This document shows positions 27,201 through 41,200 of a stretch of DNA of 64,000 bases, one piece after another. How positions within the stretch are numbered: position 1 is the first letter of the stretch; every line of letters begins with the position of its first letter. A model generated the notes under the pieces. The model was given only the letters and a program-made list of their open reading frames with translations. It had not been told where the DNA came from and made no database searches. The DNA lies in assembly GCF_001039355.2 (NCBI RefSeq), contig NW_019773958.1, positions 286,919 to 350,918 on the forward strand, in the 5' to 3' direction. A program made the position numbers and the translations under genes. The DNA is from Lingula anatina. Taxonomy: Eukaryota; Brachiopoda; Lingulata; Lingulida; Lingulidae.

Positions 27201-30200
27201 TATCCATTCTATATCTTTACGTTCATTTAAGTTATGAGTAGAGTAACCAGGCACTTAACAACATAGCATTCAGAATCAATTGACAATAACTCCAAAGAGA
27301 TCTAATTATGACAATGCATCATAGTGAAGATTCCATCGGCAGGACTTGGACAAAGAACTATTGGCAAAGGAATTACAACATGGCTTATTGGGATGGATGG
27401 TACTGCAATCGATATATATCACTGACACTGCTTCAAATGGACAAGACCAATTGCAAGGCAATTTCTACGATAAGAGCATCACAATAAATACTTTTTTTTT
27501 GCCTGATTAATTTAAGTGATTACTTTCAAAGCAGTATGACTTTAGAAAAGTATGTTGTTTCAGTACAAAAACACTGGCAGTGTTGATAACTAAATTAAAA
27601 AAAAAACATACACAAGGCTCATTTATTTCATGTTTGTGTAGTTCCAGATACTATTGATTTAAAAAACCAGCACTGCATCAGGCCAAGGACGTTCTTGGTC
27701 CTTTACCCTACATTTCAGTGCACTTTGTTCTTTTTCTTTAAACACTTGGTACAAAACTTAAGATCATTTTCTTGATAATCTAAAGCTTGGGGCATAATAT
27801 TTGAACTTTAAAAATGTTAGAATTCTAGTGTTAGTACTCTGGTAAAATAGCAAAATATGTCCCTGGATGAAATTCAGACAAATCATTCCAGCTTTACCTT
27901 TCCATAACTTTTGCTATATATGGTAAATGCATTTCTATACTGTGTTCCCCTTCATCTGTTCCAATGGTCATGGGTTCAAATGAACCTGTACTGTACAGTT
28001 CTTCATAAACTAAAGAGAAATAAAACAGCTTTGTCAGAAATGGTGAGCAATATCTGAGGAACTGGCAAAGAAAGCACTGCATTTTATGTTGTTACAAATA
28101 TCTGGAACATTTTTCAATGAATATCATTTCTGATTACAATGGTAGTTATTTTTTCATTTACAAATATTAACATAATAAATCATCTTAAATTTGCTTAAAC
28201 AAATATTAACCAACCACAAGCCCATAAAATGTTTCCTAATCATTTAACTGAAAGAAAATACTTTTAAAAATAAAAAAGCCACTGACAAAATACTTAATCA
28301 TGTAACAAGAGCTACAGGAGGGAATGGCGCCCCAAAATCAATGCACTTTTGTAAACTTTCGAAAGCCCAATAGAACAAGGAGCAATCTATAAGTCACTGA
28401 CTAAACGTCCCTAGGTAATGAGTTAGAAATAAATAACGGCAATACTTTATGGAGATTGGGCTACATATGGATTTTTTCAAACCCAAAATAATGGCCAAAA
28501 TAACAGAAGAAAACAAGGCAGCAAAGCTGTCAAATGTACAGACAAAAAGCAGAAAAAAATAATGCACAAAATAGGATACTGTCAAATCTGATGATAAATA
28601 CATTATGCTTAACTGCCAAGTCAACATCAAATTTTAATTATGCACAACAGGTAATACTGACGAAAGTAAAAGCATAAGGCTTCAGGCCCATGAGAGTTCA
28701 AGTTCACACTTAGAAAACGCCAGAATGAGAAAAATGAAAATTTCTCAAAAAATTGCGTTAATTCAAAAAAAAAAAAAAAATGATAATCCAATAGAGCTGG
28801 TTTTCTTATTTGAGCTGTATGTCAATCCCAAGAATCATTCTTGTAAATAAAAAGAAATAATAAGTAACAGTTTTCTTTTTATCATAATGTTTGTGATGAC
28901 AGTGTACAAAACAGGTTTTTTGTCAATTTTAATGCAATATTACATAATGATTAACTGTATAATTACCACCAATTTTTAATTATCTTCTATTAATAACATG
29001 GACATTAGAAAATTTGATTACAACTGGGCTTCATGCCCGTGAGAGTTCCAAGTCCCACACAGAAAGTGCCAATATGTAAAAGATAAAAATGTCACAAAAA
29101 TGTACAACAGAAAAAGAACCCAATTAGATTGCAAAAGTAGGCTTTTCTTCATTTCTGATGCAATATTACATGATGCTTAACAGCATAATGACCATCAATT
29201 TTTAATAATAAAATAAAAGTATCATGGATATTCAGAAAATGTGACCAGCAAAGCCCGTGGGAGTTCAAAGCCACACCTTGAAAATGTAATGTGTGAAAAA
29301 TAAAATTTTTCACAAGAAATGAATAACTTCCAGAAAAATATACCAATAAGACAGGTTTTCCAACTGAAGCTGTATTTAAGTCCTATGTTTTTTTCCTGTA
29401 AGTGTGGGAAGAGTAAGTGACATGGTTTTGCATTAATGGTCACTTTGTAGGCAATGCCAAAAATAGGGGTTTCTTCAATTTTGATGCAATATTACATACT
29501 GCTTAACAGCATAAAGACCATCACTTTTTTACAATAAAATAAAAGTATCATGGATATTCAGCAAAAGTCTTCAAGGCCATGGATGTTCGGAGTCAAACTT
29601 TGAAAATGCCAGAATGTAAACAAGAGATAACTGTACTGAAATGAGTTCATTTCCATTTTCAACACCTTTTTACATAAAACAAAATAATCATTTTACTGTC
29701 ATTTTCATATAACAAAATTGTTGACATAGGAAAAATATCAACAGAACAACTTCAACTGTCATATTTGCTCCATTCTGAGATTCTTAACATAGTGAATGAT
29801 TGAACCTGATAAATTGCAATGACATGAGTTTATTTCCATTTTTAACACTTAATTAAACAATACACAATATCAGGTTTACCATCATTTAACCTAGCTTGGG
29901 GGACATTTCTGGAAAACGTGTTCACATTGAAAATTAAATATTATTTTATCATTGACTTTCTACTCCAAGGTGTAATATTGGACTGAGTGAATTAGGAGTG
30001 TGTAGTTTGTCTTGGGGGCTTATTGAGCAACAACACACATTCTAACAAGCTAGAGAAGGGTCTCCTGCAATGCACCACTTGTATGCATTGGCCAGTGGCC
30101 CTTGAAATAGATGTTAGGCACACTTAACAGACAATTTAAAATTACTTCAAAGGTAACCACTTCTGCAAAATCTTTGTGTATGTAAAGTGCATATAATTAA

Positions 30201-30731
30201 AAATAATTATTAATAAATTAATAAATTAATAAAAATCAATAAAAACCTGCAAAACAAAGTAGCACTCATCAGTACCAACCAAGATCAGAACTGTATTTGA
30301 ATCACAATAAAACTGACAAATAACATACTCTTCCCAGATCCATGTCTAAATGAGATGCCTGAACCTGCTCGCCTGGTTAGTGAAATAATTATATTACAGT
30401 CTATGTTATTCCATGCCTGAGTATACATTTCTCTTCCCAGTGGGACACTTACTTTTTTGGTCTAATAGTAAATCATACAAAGGAGTTTCATATTTTTCTG
30501 TAGTTGATAAAGCACACCCTGATAACCTGACATGATGAGATGGACCTAGGATGAACACCCGTTTTCTGAAAATAATTAGTTAATGAATTAATCATCAAAC
30601 TAAAACACTGAAACTGCATTAACTGCAAGACATGTTTCACAAATGAGTGAATGATATTAAATGGCAAAGATTGAGCCTCACAACTTTGACACATTTCGCG
30701 AAAAAGTTTTCAAATTTCTTAGAACTCTACA
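24296..30731. repeat. Second copy of MEMO1-region direct duplication
   Basis: This is the partner of 17524-24288. It is about 330 bp shorter, mostly because it has one 326-bp satellite unit instead of two. It also has a 22-bp stretch near 28891-28914 that the first copy lacks. Past 30731 the sequence runs on uniquely into MEMO1 intron 3. Confidence 0.9.
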
Positions 30732-33700
30732 ATCGTGTATTCATAAATATATATACATCTTCTTCAACATTACACTGGATTATTAGGAACTAGATCAAAC
30801 CCAGCAAATTTGGAGTGCTCATAAGCCTGGTTTGAATTCAAGAAAGTTATAAAACACTAATGCCACGAACAGACACAAGTTATAGCAATATGTACAGGAA
30901 AATAAATAAAATAAAAAGATTTCAATTCCCTTGTAATAAATGTACTTACATATTTGTGGGATCTACCTGTCTGTAAGCATGGCCGCCACAGGCTCCACAG
31001 TAGAAATAACCAGCATGCCTGAAATAAGAATACAGCTGAAATGTCTGGAAAATTATTCATGATATTAAAATTATATATAAATTTGTACACAGGAGATGTA
31101 GGTTTCAAACTTAATTATTTGGAAGTAGGAAGTTGAGGTGCTGTTTCCATTTGACAGGATATGAAATCAAGTACTTTCTAAACAAATTCAAAATATTTCC
31201 ATTTATCAGTGAACATAATTTTGCAGTCATTGGAACTGTATCAATATTTTTATAAAAGAACCAATTGATAAATCCTCAGGCAATGATACAGCTGACAAGA
31301 TTTAGTTATCTCGCATGTTCCTATTTTCTAGACAGCACTAATATCCTTTAACATCATTTTCAAAGAGCAATTCCCTATCCTTACTCATAAATTGTACTTT
31401 TTTTGCAAAGAATATCACCAAGAATAGATGTGACACCATATATGGCACATCTGAGCATGGTACTTAGAGGAGAAGATGTTCAGTAAGTAGGAGACAACTG
31501 TTGAGAACATCAACAAAATTGGATCATTGCATTCTCTCCAGACAAAATGTTATATGCAGTCCGGCTCAATTGTATTTTCCAAAACATTCATTTTTTTCCT
31601 TTCTAATTTATTAGTACTCAAATAATCACTCAGAGATGATCGATGGATTTTCACAAGCTGAAAGAAGTTATCAAATTGAGCATTCTATGCAGATGGGAGA
31701 ATGTGTGCACAAGTTTTTTTCCACGAAGGTTTCAGCGGATCAATACATTGATATCCATCAGTATGATAAGACTGTGAGAAAAAACAGACATAAACCCAAG
31801 TGTGCATACACCTATATATATTTTAAGAGCAGGTTGCACAGGTTGTTCTCATGTCTATGAAGGCGGACAATATTCTTCCCATGTAATATTTAATATGTAC
31901 CCATGCCATTGCATGTTTGATGAACAAACTTATCATCACTGATCTATATGGTAGATAATGCAAACACTTGGTTAATTGGAATGAAATGTTCCTTACTTTA
32001 TGAATAAAGTATGTAAGCCTTCCTAATTGGATATTAAGATGAAAATTTAACTAAATATTGGAAAATGAAGTTGGACATAGTAAGTATTTAATGAAAAGTG
32101 GACCAGTTACCCTGTTTTTGAAAACATCCATGAAGATCACAAAAGGTTTCTGGAATTAATTGATAACTTTTTTATTTTAACATTCTAAAGGGAATGATCC
32201 AAGATAGCCTCAAACGAGGCCTTCATCATAGTATGACATCATAGGAGACTAGAAAAAATACAAAAATTGGCACAAGTAAACGCCTAATCCGTTGTATGAG
32301 GCCTCAGTCTGTCAAAAAGCAAATTATGGTCTGAAAATATACTCACGGTGCAATAATGGCTCTTGCAGGCCAATGGACTGGGCTGGCTTGGTTTAGCCAG
32401 CCCTCCAGCTGGGCATTGAGTTCACTAGCTAGAAATGAAAAAAAAAAAGTCATTCAAACCCATGTATTTTTATACATTTAACAAAGGCATTATCCAAAAT
32501 TGCCATCTGTTTTATCCAATTTATATAAAAACTTTGACTGATACCTCTTGAAAAACTGAATCAGTTGAGCTTAAGAAATTTGACTTAAAATTCAAATTTG
32601 GCAGCAAATAGCATTCTTTTTATCCAGAGCAAACATTCAGCTACAGACAACACTTGTTATAAATTCACTATACTTTATATAGGATATAGCAAATTCTTGG
32701 CCAAAGTCATAATGACCGCTCATCCTTCAGAGATGACAGCTCTTGCTTCCATTCATAATATGCAAGTAAAGATGTTGTCCACTCATATTACCCAGACAAA
32801 TATCTCAAATCTTCTTGGATTACCATGCATGACAAGGCATGTGGGAAGTGTTTGGAAGGAAGCCACCAGAGGTAAACAGGATTTACTATTATTTATAAGC
32901 ACTGTCATCCCTCTTGCTTTTGTCTCAGTATGGCAAGTGCATGCAAATTTCAACAAGCTTAAATGATTCAGGTTTTTTCAAGAGGTATCATTTAAGTTAC
33001 CACAGGGACTATACTTTTGATCTAACATCATAAATGTCAATGTGAGCCCAGTTATTAGTTTGGCAATAAATACCTTGTGACTGGGCTAAATAAGACATCA
33101 AAAGCTGATCTAGTGTGAAGGAAGGACTATTTGTAGAGGGTCCCATTGAGGGCATAGTGATCTCAGTTCACGGGAGATAAAATCATTAAAAATCAAAAAT
33201 TGTAGTGAATAAAACTTTATTTGTATCTCATTGAAAATGGGAGTCTGGAGATCCCAAATCTGAAAGATCTAAAAATCACAAATAACTGAGTGTAATAACT
33301 TTGCTTCAGGAAGGAGCAGAAATAAAAAGCTGCATTCACAAGTCACAGGGATGGGGTGATTCACAGATCACACTAAATAATATGATAGTTTCAAGCATAA
33401 TGGGAAATAAAAAGTGCAGCTTTCATGGGTTACTAAAACACCCGATGAATGGGACCCTCCTTGTACACTAACCAATGAAATCTTATGTCACTAATGGATT
33501 GGAGGAGGGAGGGAATGGTCACATATTTCCTTTTGGTTTAAATTTAACCCCTCTCCCCCAACCCCTCTCCTCATAATGGGCAAAATAAGACAAAACCAAA
33601 TATCCTTGCATATTTAAGCAAATTTAAGCAAAATTGCTCCCATGTGTTCATATTTGTGAGGGAAGTGAATTTTCATTCTTGTGCACCCCGCCCCCGACCC

Positions 33701-34140
33701 CTCAGGTCCGCCAGGTAATTTTTCTGATATACTTCATACCCAGGAATGCCATACCCCTGCTTTAAATTATTTTTTAAACAACAAATTAAGTTTGAATATC
33801 TACTACTTGTCCAGAACGATCGTGTACAGAACGCAAACATGAATGCAAATCAGAAAACTTAAGCAACCAATTACAAAGTGTAATACTATTATATTTCTGC
33901 TAATTCTTAAATACACAAAAATGCCAATTCATACGTCCCTTTGTTCGTAGTTTTACACCATAACAAACATGAGTCATGATTCCCACTAAACGAGTGGCCA
34001 GTTGATGGACAGCCTAACGTTTGAAGTTCAATCACGATCAATCCCAGCAGTTTTTTCTCAGTTCTATTCACTTATTGAAAATATCTACCTGAACTAGTGT
34101 ACCAACTGCCAGCGTGACTGGCTCTTCTCACCCTAGACAT
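24710..34140 (-). CDS. MEMO1: MEMO1 protein, complete
   Basis: Nine exons (34089-34140, 32347-32428, 30950-31018, 30453-30565, 27898-28009, 26942-27084, 26030-26106, 25210-25314, 24710-24847) join in frame to 891 nt, or 296 residues; human MEMO1 has 297. The start has A at -3. Recognisable blocks in order: S-H-A-G-S-W-Y near residue 8, [12 protein letters not shown] (39-49), F-I-L-G-P-S-H-H-V (72-80), [18 protein letters not shown], and [12 protein letters not shown]. The histidines of H-A-G-Y and S-H-H and the cysteine of C-G-R-H correspond to the metal or copper ligands described for this dioxygenase-like fold. MEMO1 is a conserved cytoplasmic protein linked to ErbB2-driven motility, redox control and copper handling. 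Exons 4-9 exist again to the left in a duplicated block; this set is the one contiguous with exons 1-3. Confidence 0.93.
28514..28727. repeat. Dispersed repeat fragment, other MEMO1 copy
   Basis: This is the counterpart of the fragment at 21762-21975, with small differences such as an altered AAAAAAT run. It matches the reverse strand of the right part of the PC-intron insertion. Confidence 0.65.
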
Positions 34141-34320
34141 CGTAGACCCTATTTTGAACAAGGTATTTTCTCTATTTGTCTCCCAGTCTTGCTCTCCAAC
34201 AACCGGAAGTAGCCACTAACACATGCGCTTGCGTATTGGTAGGTCAAAGGTCAAAGAGCAACAAAGGGTATCTGTAGTTTGGTTAAGCAGTGGATTGGCT
34301 AGATGCACCAAGATTTTAAA
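34141..34320 (-). promoter_or_regulatory. MEMO1 proximal promoter with ETS, CCAAT and DR1 motifs
   Basis: Within about 115 bp upstream of the MEMO1 start codon are ACCGGAAGT (34202-34210, ETS type), ATTGG (34235-34239, a CCAAT box on the minus strand) and AGGTCAAAGGTCA (34241-34253), a perfect direct repeat of AGGTCA spaced by one base. There is no TATA box at an obvious place, as usual for housekeeping promoters. DR1 sites bind HNF4, RXR heterodimers or COUP-TF in animals. Whether any of these is used is not shown by the sequence. Confidence 0.4.
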
Positions 34321-35212
34321 TATGCAATATTCATGTTTTAAGCAAATTATTGAACCAAAGTAAAGATAACACATTTTTGGACTCTAAAATAAAGATTCCC
34401 AAAATGTTACAAGTATCAAAGGTTGCAAGCACACAAATGTCAGGCAGGGCAGGTCAATATAGAAATCAAAATATGATCCATGTGCCATTTCTCAAGTTGG
34501 GTTGACCATAAAAGGTTGAAAAGATCCGCCTTCTTCAAAAAAAGACCCCCTTCTTAAATTGCTAGCTACAGGGCTGCATGAAAACAATAGGAACTCTCAC
34601 ATTTCCCACATTCCACTACCTCCAGACATCCTCAAACAAATAAACACACACAAACATAAGACAAGCAATCAAAAAGTATTTAAAATGGTAAAAATTATTA
34701 TAATACACAAGCATATAAATTTCATTAAAAAAGTAAATTATCATAATAAAAATAAGTGGATATATCTTTGATAAACCAGAAATTTATGACAACACTATTT
34801 ACTATAGTTTATACAACTTTATTTCATTACAAGTGGACGCAGTTTTTAATAAATTGACTACATGATTAAATATCTGCTGTACCTGTTCTTTGGTCAATAA
34901 TGAAGCTCAGAAACTGAAGCTACATCTGGCTGGACAATAATAATTATAATGGTTTTAATAGCATGCATTTGTGTATAGAATTTAATAAAATTATGACTAA
35001 CCTCAAAAATAAGTTAAATATTTAGTATTTTATGATCCAGAAAAATATATAATATCAATTGCAGTTTTGGCGAATCTTCAGAAATTCACAAGATGCTAGC
35101 ATGATCACAAAATGAATGTGCACATCAGAAACACATGCCAGATTAAGTACAGTAAAATTAACTTGTGATATTCACCACTATAATGTTAGTAGTGAAGAAT
35201 AAATCTGAATGG
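34321..35212. other. Intergenic, MEMO1 to TAF6L
   Basis: There is no exon here. The right half should be the 3' UTR of the TAF6L-like gene. A minus-strand AATAAA (TTTATT at about 34818-34823) some 390 bp past its stop is a candidate polyadenylation signal. The plus-strand open stretch at 34559-34771 is low-complexity Lys/Asn/Ile sequence and looks like chance. Confidence 0.45.
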
Positions 35213-38200
35213 CTATATTATACATAGTAATGTACTGTAATTTTTGGGGGCATTAGATTTCAGAATCTTTGTTGGTCTTCTGCTCCACCACATTTTTCCA
35301 TGTACTGGCATACATAAATTCTGTTTATACACTGGGGTTTTGTAAGACATATTATCTGAATCTATGCTAAATTTCTTTGCAGGATCTAAAACTGCAACAG
35401 CTGAGAGTCCACGTATATTAAAAACAAACTTTCCTTCTCTTTTCCTGAGAACTGTTTTTTCAAACATTTGTTCTTCCTTGCTACTCTGTACATTCTGTTT
35501 TCTTCTTTTGTGTTTTGGCTCTTTAGAATCAGATCTATACTTATCACTTTTTCTTTCTTTACTTTCATGTTTACGCTTTGGTCTCTTTGAAATGATCAAC
35601 TTGATTCCTTTTGAAGAGTCATTAGTGCTTTTGACTGTCAAATCAACATTGCTGGTGTCCTCTCCCAAAAACAACAGGTTCTCATCAGACTTATCTGATG
35701 GCTCAGAAGGCTCTGATTTCACATCGCCATCAATATCGATTTCGTCTAATCGTGTTTTATCACTGGTGTGTTCACTGTCAGCTTCCATTTTATCAGCAGT
35801 GTTCAAGAATACTGCCAGCAGATCTTCTCCACTCTTTAAGCTGTCAGAATCAGCCAAACTCACTAAATTGTCAGTTTTCTTTGGCATTTGGTCCAACTCT
35901 ATTTGGGCCACTGGAAGCCGTGTAGATAAACAGTCACCAAAGAAACAGTACAGTTTCTCGTACAATTCCTTGTAAGATTTGTAAACCATCCTGGTTGGTT
36001 TTGTCTCTACTTGCTTAAATAATTCTCCAGGAAGTTCATCGTTCAGCATGGGCTTCATGTCCTGGGAATCTGTCTTGGTTTCTGATTTCACCTTTTGTTT
36101 AGAATCTGAGTTAAGATCCTGAGAAACTGATATCACCTTTGGGATGTCTATTCGTAAAGGGGCTGGTCTTCTTTTTGATCGTATGTTACTGCCACATTGT
36201 TTTGATGGCTCATCTCCATTCGCATAACTGTATATTCTAAACCGCAGCACTGATTCTGAGGCAGTCTGCAAAATTTAGTGTGCACAATTAAATCGTGTGA
36301 AATGAAAATTGACAAAAGTAATGTACTCCATTGGACACTGCTATAGCAAATCACTTGGAGACATACTCGTTTGATAAACGTCCTCTCAACAGTGTTTATC
36401 TCTTGATCAGTACTTTGGCATTTAAATGAAAGCTGCTTTCAACTTTTCTAAAAAATTGAGTTTTACTAAAAATCAATGTTACTTTGTGCCACATATATAT
36501 TGTTGTGCAATAAAATTAGTTATTACTTACCAATAAAGCACCAACCACTTTGGATGCATCTGCCTTTAATTGCGCATTTCCAAATGTATTATTATTCAAT
36601 ATATTTTCAAGGTGTTTCATGAGAATGGGAAGATTTGGAAGAATATATTGTTCTGTTACCTGAAATTGAAGTAAAAAATCATTGTATAATATTCTCACAC
36701 AAATAATTTTCTACACAGACAGTAGAAAGAAATTTTCAAGAGATCTAACTTCTAATAAAAAAGTTTCATAATGAACAGAGTATTGAAATAAAGACATTTT
36801 TGATCATTTAAACCTTTTACCAGCAGAGCAAGAAAGATGTGTCACCTAACAGACAGCCAGCAGAGTAACATAAACATCACTTCAGTCATGGCTCTAATAT
36901 AATGCGCCCTATCATCGGAAAAAATGTTGTTTATACGACCCTAGTTGCTAAGCAAATGAGATACTGACCTAGAAGTTGTGGTTGTTGTAATTTGAATGCA
37001 ATTTCAGGTAGTGTTTTACTGGAGAGGTTGTAAAATATTTAATTTATAGATGGCAGCAAACAGCAAAGTTAGTAGACATCCTGGTCGCATTTCAAAATAA
37101 CAAAATTTGATCTTGACTAAGATTATACAATGTTTGCTGATTTCAATAAAGATTCTAGTGTTTCACATAGCAGAATTGACTTATATTGAGTTGGAATGTG
37201 GGAGTGGGAGTGGCGAGTGTGATAACAATATGCTGGCTGATATGCCAATTGCCATTTATTTGCTGAGGTGGCATTGTTTTTTGCCATGGAAGGGTTAAGA
37301 TGTTCAATATTTATGCTATACACACTATATTAGCGGATAACAATCATATATCAAATAACAAAAAACAAAAGCCCACTATTTCCCGAAGGGCTCATTTAAA
37401 ACAACTCATCTTTACACAAATGAGACTAAGCATCGATATTCTGAGAGAAATCTTCAAGAATTATCATCCACTCTTTCACAGAATTAAATGTGCATGAATG
37501 AGCCAGAAATAAAAACTATTAGTGCACTCACGGCAGTTCCCAGAGATGCCATGCCCATCACAGTCCCATAATGTGAACAGGGTGGTTTGGTGAGGTCCAC
37601 CAAAACCTCATTCAATATTTTTATGTTCTTCTGGGCCAACTGATTCACTTGTGAAGACCATTTGCTGATGTTAACACAGAAAAAGAACAATATATGTTTA
37701 GTAACTTATTGAAATATTACAAGACATCAACATTTCTAGTGGGTTAATCTGTATTATATACATTATATATATATATATATATATGTTTAACCTTGTCAAT
37801 CACTAATCCTTCATAACTGTATCTTATAAATTTCAATATGTACAAAATTTAATTCACTCCAAATCTGACTAAACATAACCAAGTATCACTTACTTTAAGA
37901 CCTGAGCTAGTAACCTGGCAGCATAGTCTCTCAGTGCCCAGTGGTCATTTAATGGATTGATAGACGCAGCGAGTGGTTCCAGTAAACAGTACATTATACC
38001 CTGTACTAAATGGTTTAGCTGAAAAAAAACAAACAAAAATGCATAAATTTGTCATGGAATATTACTTAATATTACTTTGAATAAGACTAGAGAAGCAATG
38101 CAATTATAGTCTGTGTTTCTTACATTTAGTAACAGTAAAGATTAAAAGATCTTTCAAATCATAAAACAATTCTTATTCCCTCTAACCTCACAACTTTTTA

Positions 38201-41200
38201 AACAACTGCAAATGGAAAGATTTACAATACATGCTTATACAGAAATGCATACTTGTACAGAAATGCATACTTACACAGAAATGGACTTACAATATATACA
38301 GAAATGCAATCTCTTTTATACCAATGACAGATTCAAAATTCTATGAAAAAGGGGCCACAGTGAAATAGCACTGATGAAATGTGAATACCTCCCAAGAAAT
38401 TCTTAAGCATATAATTCTGTTTCCCACAACACTTTATTTTATCTGCAAAAGCTGACATCATCTTTCCTGCAGCCTCACTCCATTTGAAACACAAACACCT
38501 TCCCCACATTAAATGCCAGTAAAATTTTGCAAACTCATTCAGTTACTTGCCCACTGTTTCTGCTTTGGATCAATACATTCTTATACCCTAGTGACCCGAA
38601 GGACCTGTAAGGTGAAAGGTTTTTAACACAGACTGCCCAGAGTTCACACTCACATATGGTCTTGGTTCCAAGAAGAGGGAGGGATTGCTGATTACAGCCT
38701 TGACTGTATGGAGTAATTTCGTCAGCTGCGAAACATCATGACTTACAGTCCTTACCTAAAATGGAAAAAAATATCCTTCTTAACATAGCTTGACTAAGTT
38801 AAAATATACTAGGGGATATTGTAAGGAACTTTACATACAATTATTAACCATTCCACATTGTTAAATACTTATTTTACCATTTGCATCCTAAATTTACATG
38901 TAACTGATGAAGTTATAAACACGAACTTTTGATAAAACCTCCCATAAGTCATTTGTCTGAACGTAAAAAAAGATTTGCTGGTGAATAAGTGAAAATTGCT
39001 GTTACTTGTTTATTGCATATGTTTTAATAAGGTATTGAAATAGTTATTTACCCCCTGAGATATGAAGTTCACCAAATATGGCATCAAAGGTAAAATTCTG
39101 GCATTGGTCCTTAGATCCTCCAAAGCAATCTGAAACCAGATGACTGCTTACATTGAAACGCATTTAAATAGATCAATTATTTCTGACAACCAAGCCTATC
39201 ACTTTTCAGTTGTGTCAGACTCTTATCAAAATATACAAGGAACAAATTCAACTTAGTGCGGTGAGAAAATGCAAAAATCAAAACCACCTTTCAATACTCT
39301 TTAGGCAAATTTATCAATACCATAATGCTGTCAGTTACAACAAGCACCTCCATTGCCTCAGAGAGGTGCTGAATCAAACAGTTGTCTTACAAGTTATAGG
39401 CTTATATATCACACAAATTACCCTCATGAGTTCATCATCATTCCCCAAAATGGCCATGGTCATGTTATCATAGTAGGTTTGTAAATCGGCACTTATTCCT
39501 TTGTTCACTTTGCCATTCTGTTTGCCTAAAAATTAGAAAAAAATACTGCATTAGTATTTATTTTTATTACTCTTGAAATCATAGACCTCCAAATAACCAA
39601 ATTGCTTAATATGAACTTACTTGATGTAAACAATAATGTACACGGTACACTCAAGCTCAAGCAGACATAGACAATTATACATAATGTTTTATGCATTAAC
39701 ACAAACACACACATACATATACAGCATGTGATTAAGTAGTCTAAGGCATTGGAATGGATCAGATGTAGTCTGGTGAAGCAGGTTAGTCTAATTCTGGTCT
39801 AAACTGGCCCTAATGTGAATGTGTTTTAACCTTATAAATAGCAATTTTAGAAAGCTTAAGTTCAATCCCTGTCTATTGCTCCCACTTTTATCTCACCTCC
39901 AGAGGTTGGTGCTCCTTTATGGGTGCCTTCAACGGCAAGCCAATGAGCTACAAAAAAAATTAAATTCTGCATATGGAATGTCTAAAACACAAAGATAATA
40001 TATCAAAACAGATAAAAAGATTTATTTGGAGACAACAAAATATATGCTAGACTGAAAATAGAAACAATTGAAAGTACAGATGTTCAATCACTTTCATTTA
40101 TTCTAATCAGTTACTTTTAATGGATGTGGAGCCTGGATTTTGGGGCCCACATCCTCCCAGAGCCATTCCAGCCAGATTGACCTCCCTGTCTTCCACAAAA
40201 TGGAGCTCGCCTCCTGCAGTCTGTCGAAATGTGGATGGTTCCCCAGATCCTTGTCCATATATGATCTAATATGTAAAAAGGCAAAAGTCCGATCCTTATA
40301 TTTAACATAATAACATAAAATTATACATTAAGTTTTTATACTGCTTGAATTGGCAAAAAGATACAACAGGTATTATGGTGATATTATGGTGTCAATTAAT
40401 GGGTTGGTTCATGACTACTCAAGAAATGGAGGATTTCATTGTATTTAGTACACTTTTGAATTAAGAGAATAAGACTCTCTCATAATGACATTAAATGTGT
40501 GCATCTTTCCCAACTTACCTCCACATCACTTGCACTTAGTGCCTTGTTGAAATCTTCAGTGGTCAGTCGCCTCCTNTGTAAGGAACTTTACATACAATTA
40601 TTAACCATTCCACATTGTTAAATACTTATTTTACCATTTGCATCCTAAATTTACATGTAACTGATGAAGTTATAAACACTAACTTTTGATAAAACCTCCC
40701 ATAAGTCATTTGTCTGAACGTAAAAAAAGATTTGCTGGTGAATAAGTGAAAATTGCTGTTACTTGTTTATTGCATATGTTTTAATAAGGTATTGAAATAG
40801 TTATTTACCCCCTGAGATATGAAGTTCACCAAATATGGCATCAAAGGTAAAATTCTGGCATTGGTCCTTAGATCCTCCAAAGCAATCTGAAACCAGATGA
40901 CTGCTTACATTGAAACGCATTTAAATAGATCAATTATTTCTGACAACCAAGCCTATCACTTTTCAGTTGTGTCAGACTCTTATCAAAATATACAAGGAAC
41001 AAATTCAACTTAGTGCGGTGAGAAAATGCAAAAATCAAAACCACCTTTCAATACTCTTTAGGCAAATTTATCAATACCATAATGCTGTCAGTTACAACAA
41101 GCACCTCCATTGCCTCAGAGAGGTGCTGAATCAAACAGTTGTCTTACAAGTTATAGGCTTATATATCACACAAATTACCCTCATGAGTTCATCATCATTC

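Noticed and set aside
17524-30731. True tandem duplication of half of MEMO1
   Set aside because: The break lies at a lone N, the copies differ like alleles (silent coding changes, intron indels), and two other loci in the window show the same pattern.
32598-32966. 122-codon open stretch in MEMO1 intron 1
   Set aside because: It shows no recognisable domain, has biased AT-rich codons, and lies inside an intron; it looks like chance.
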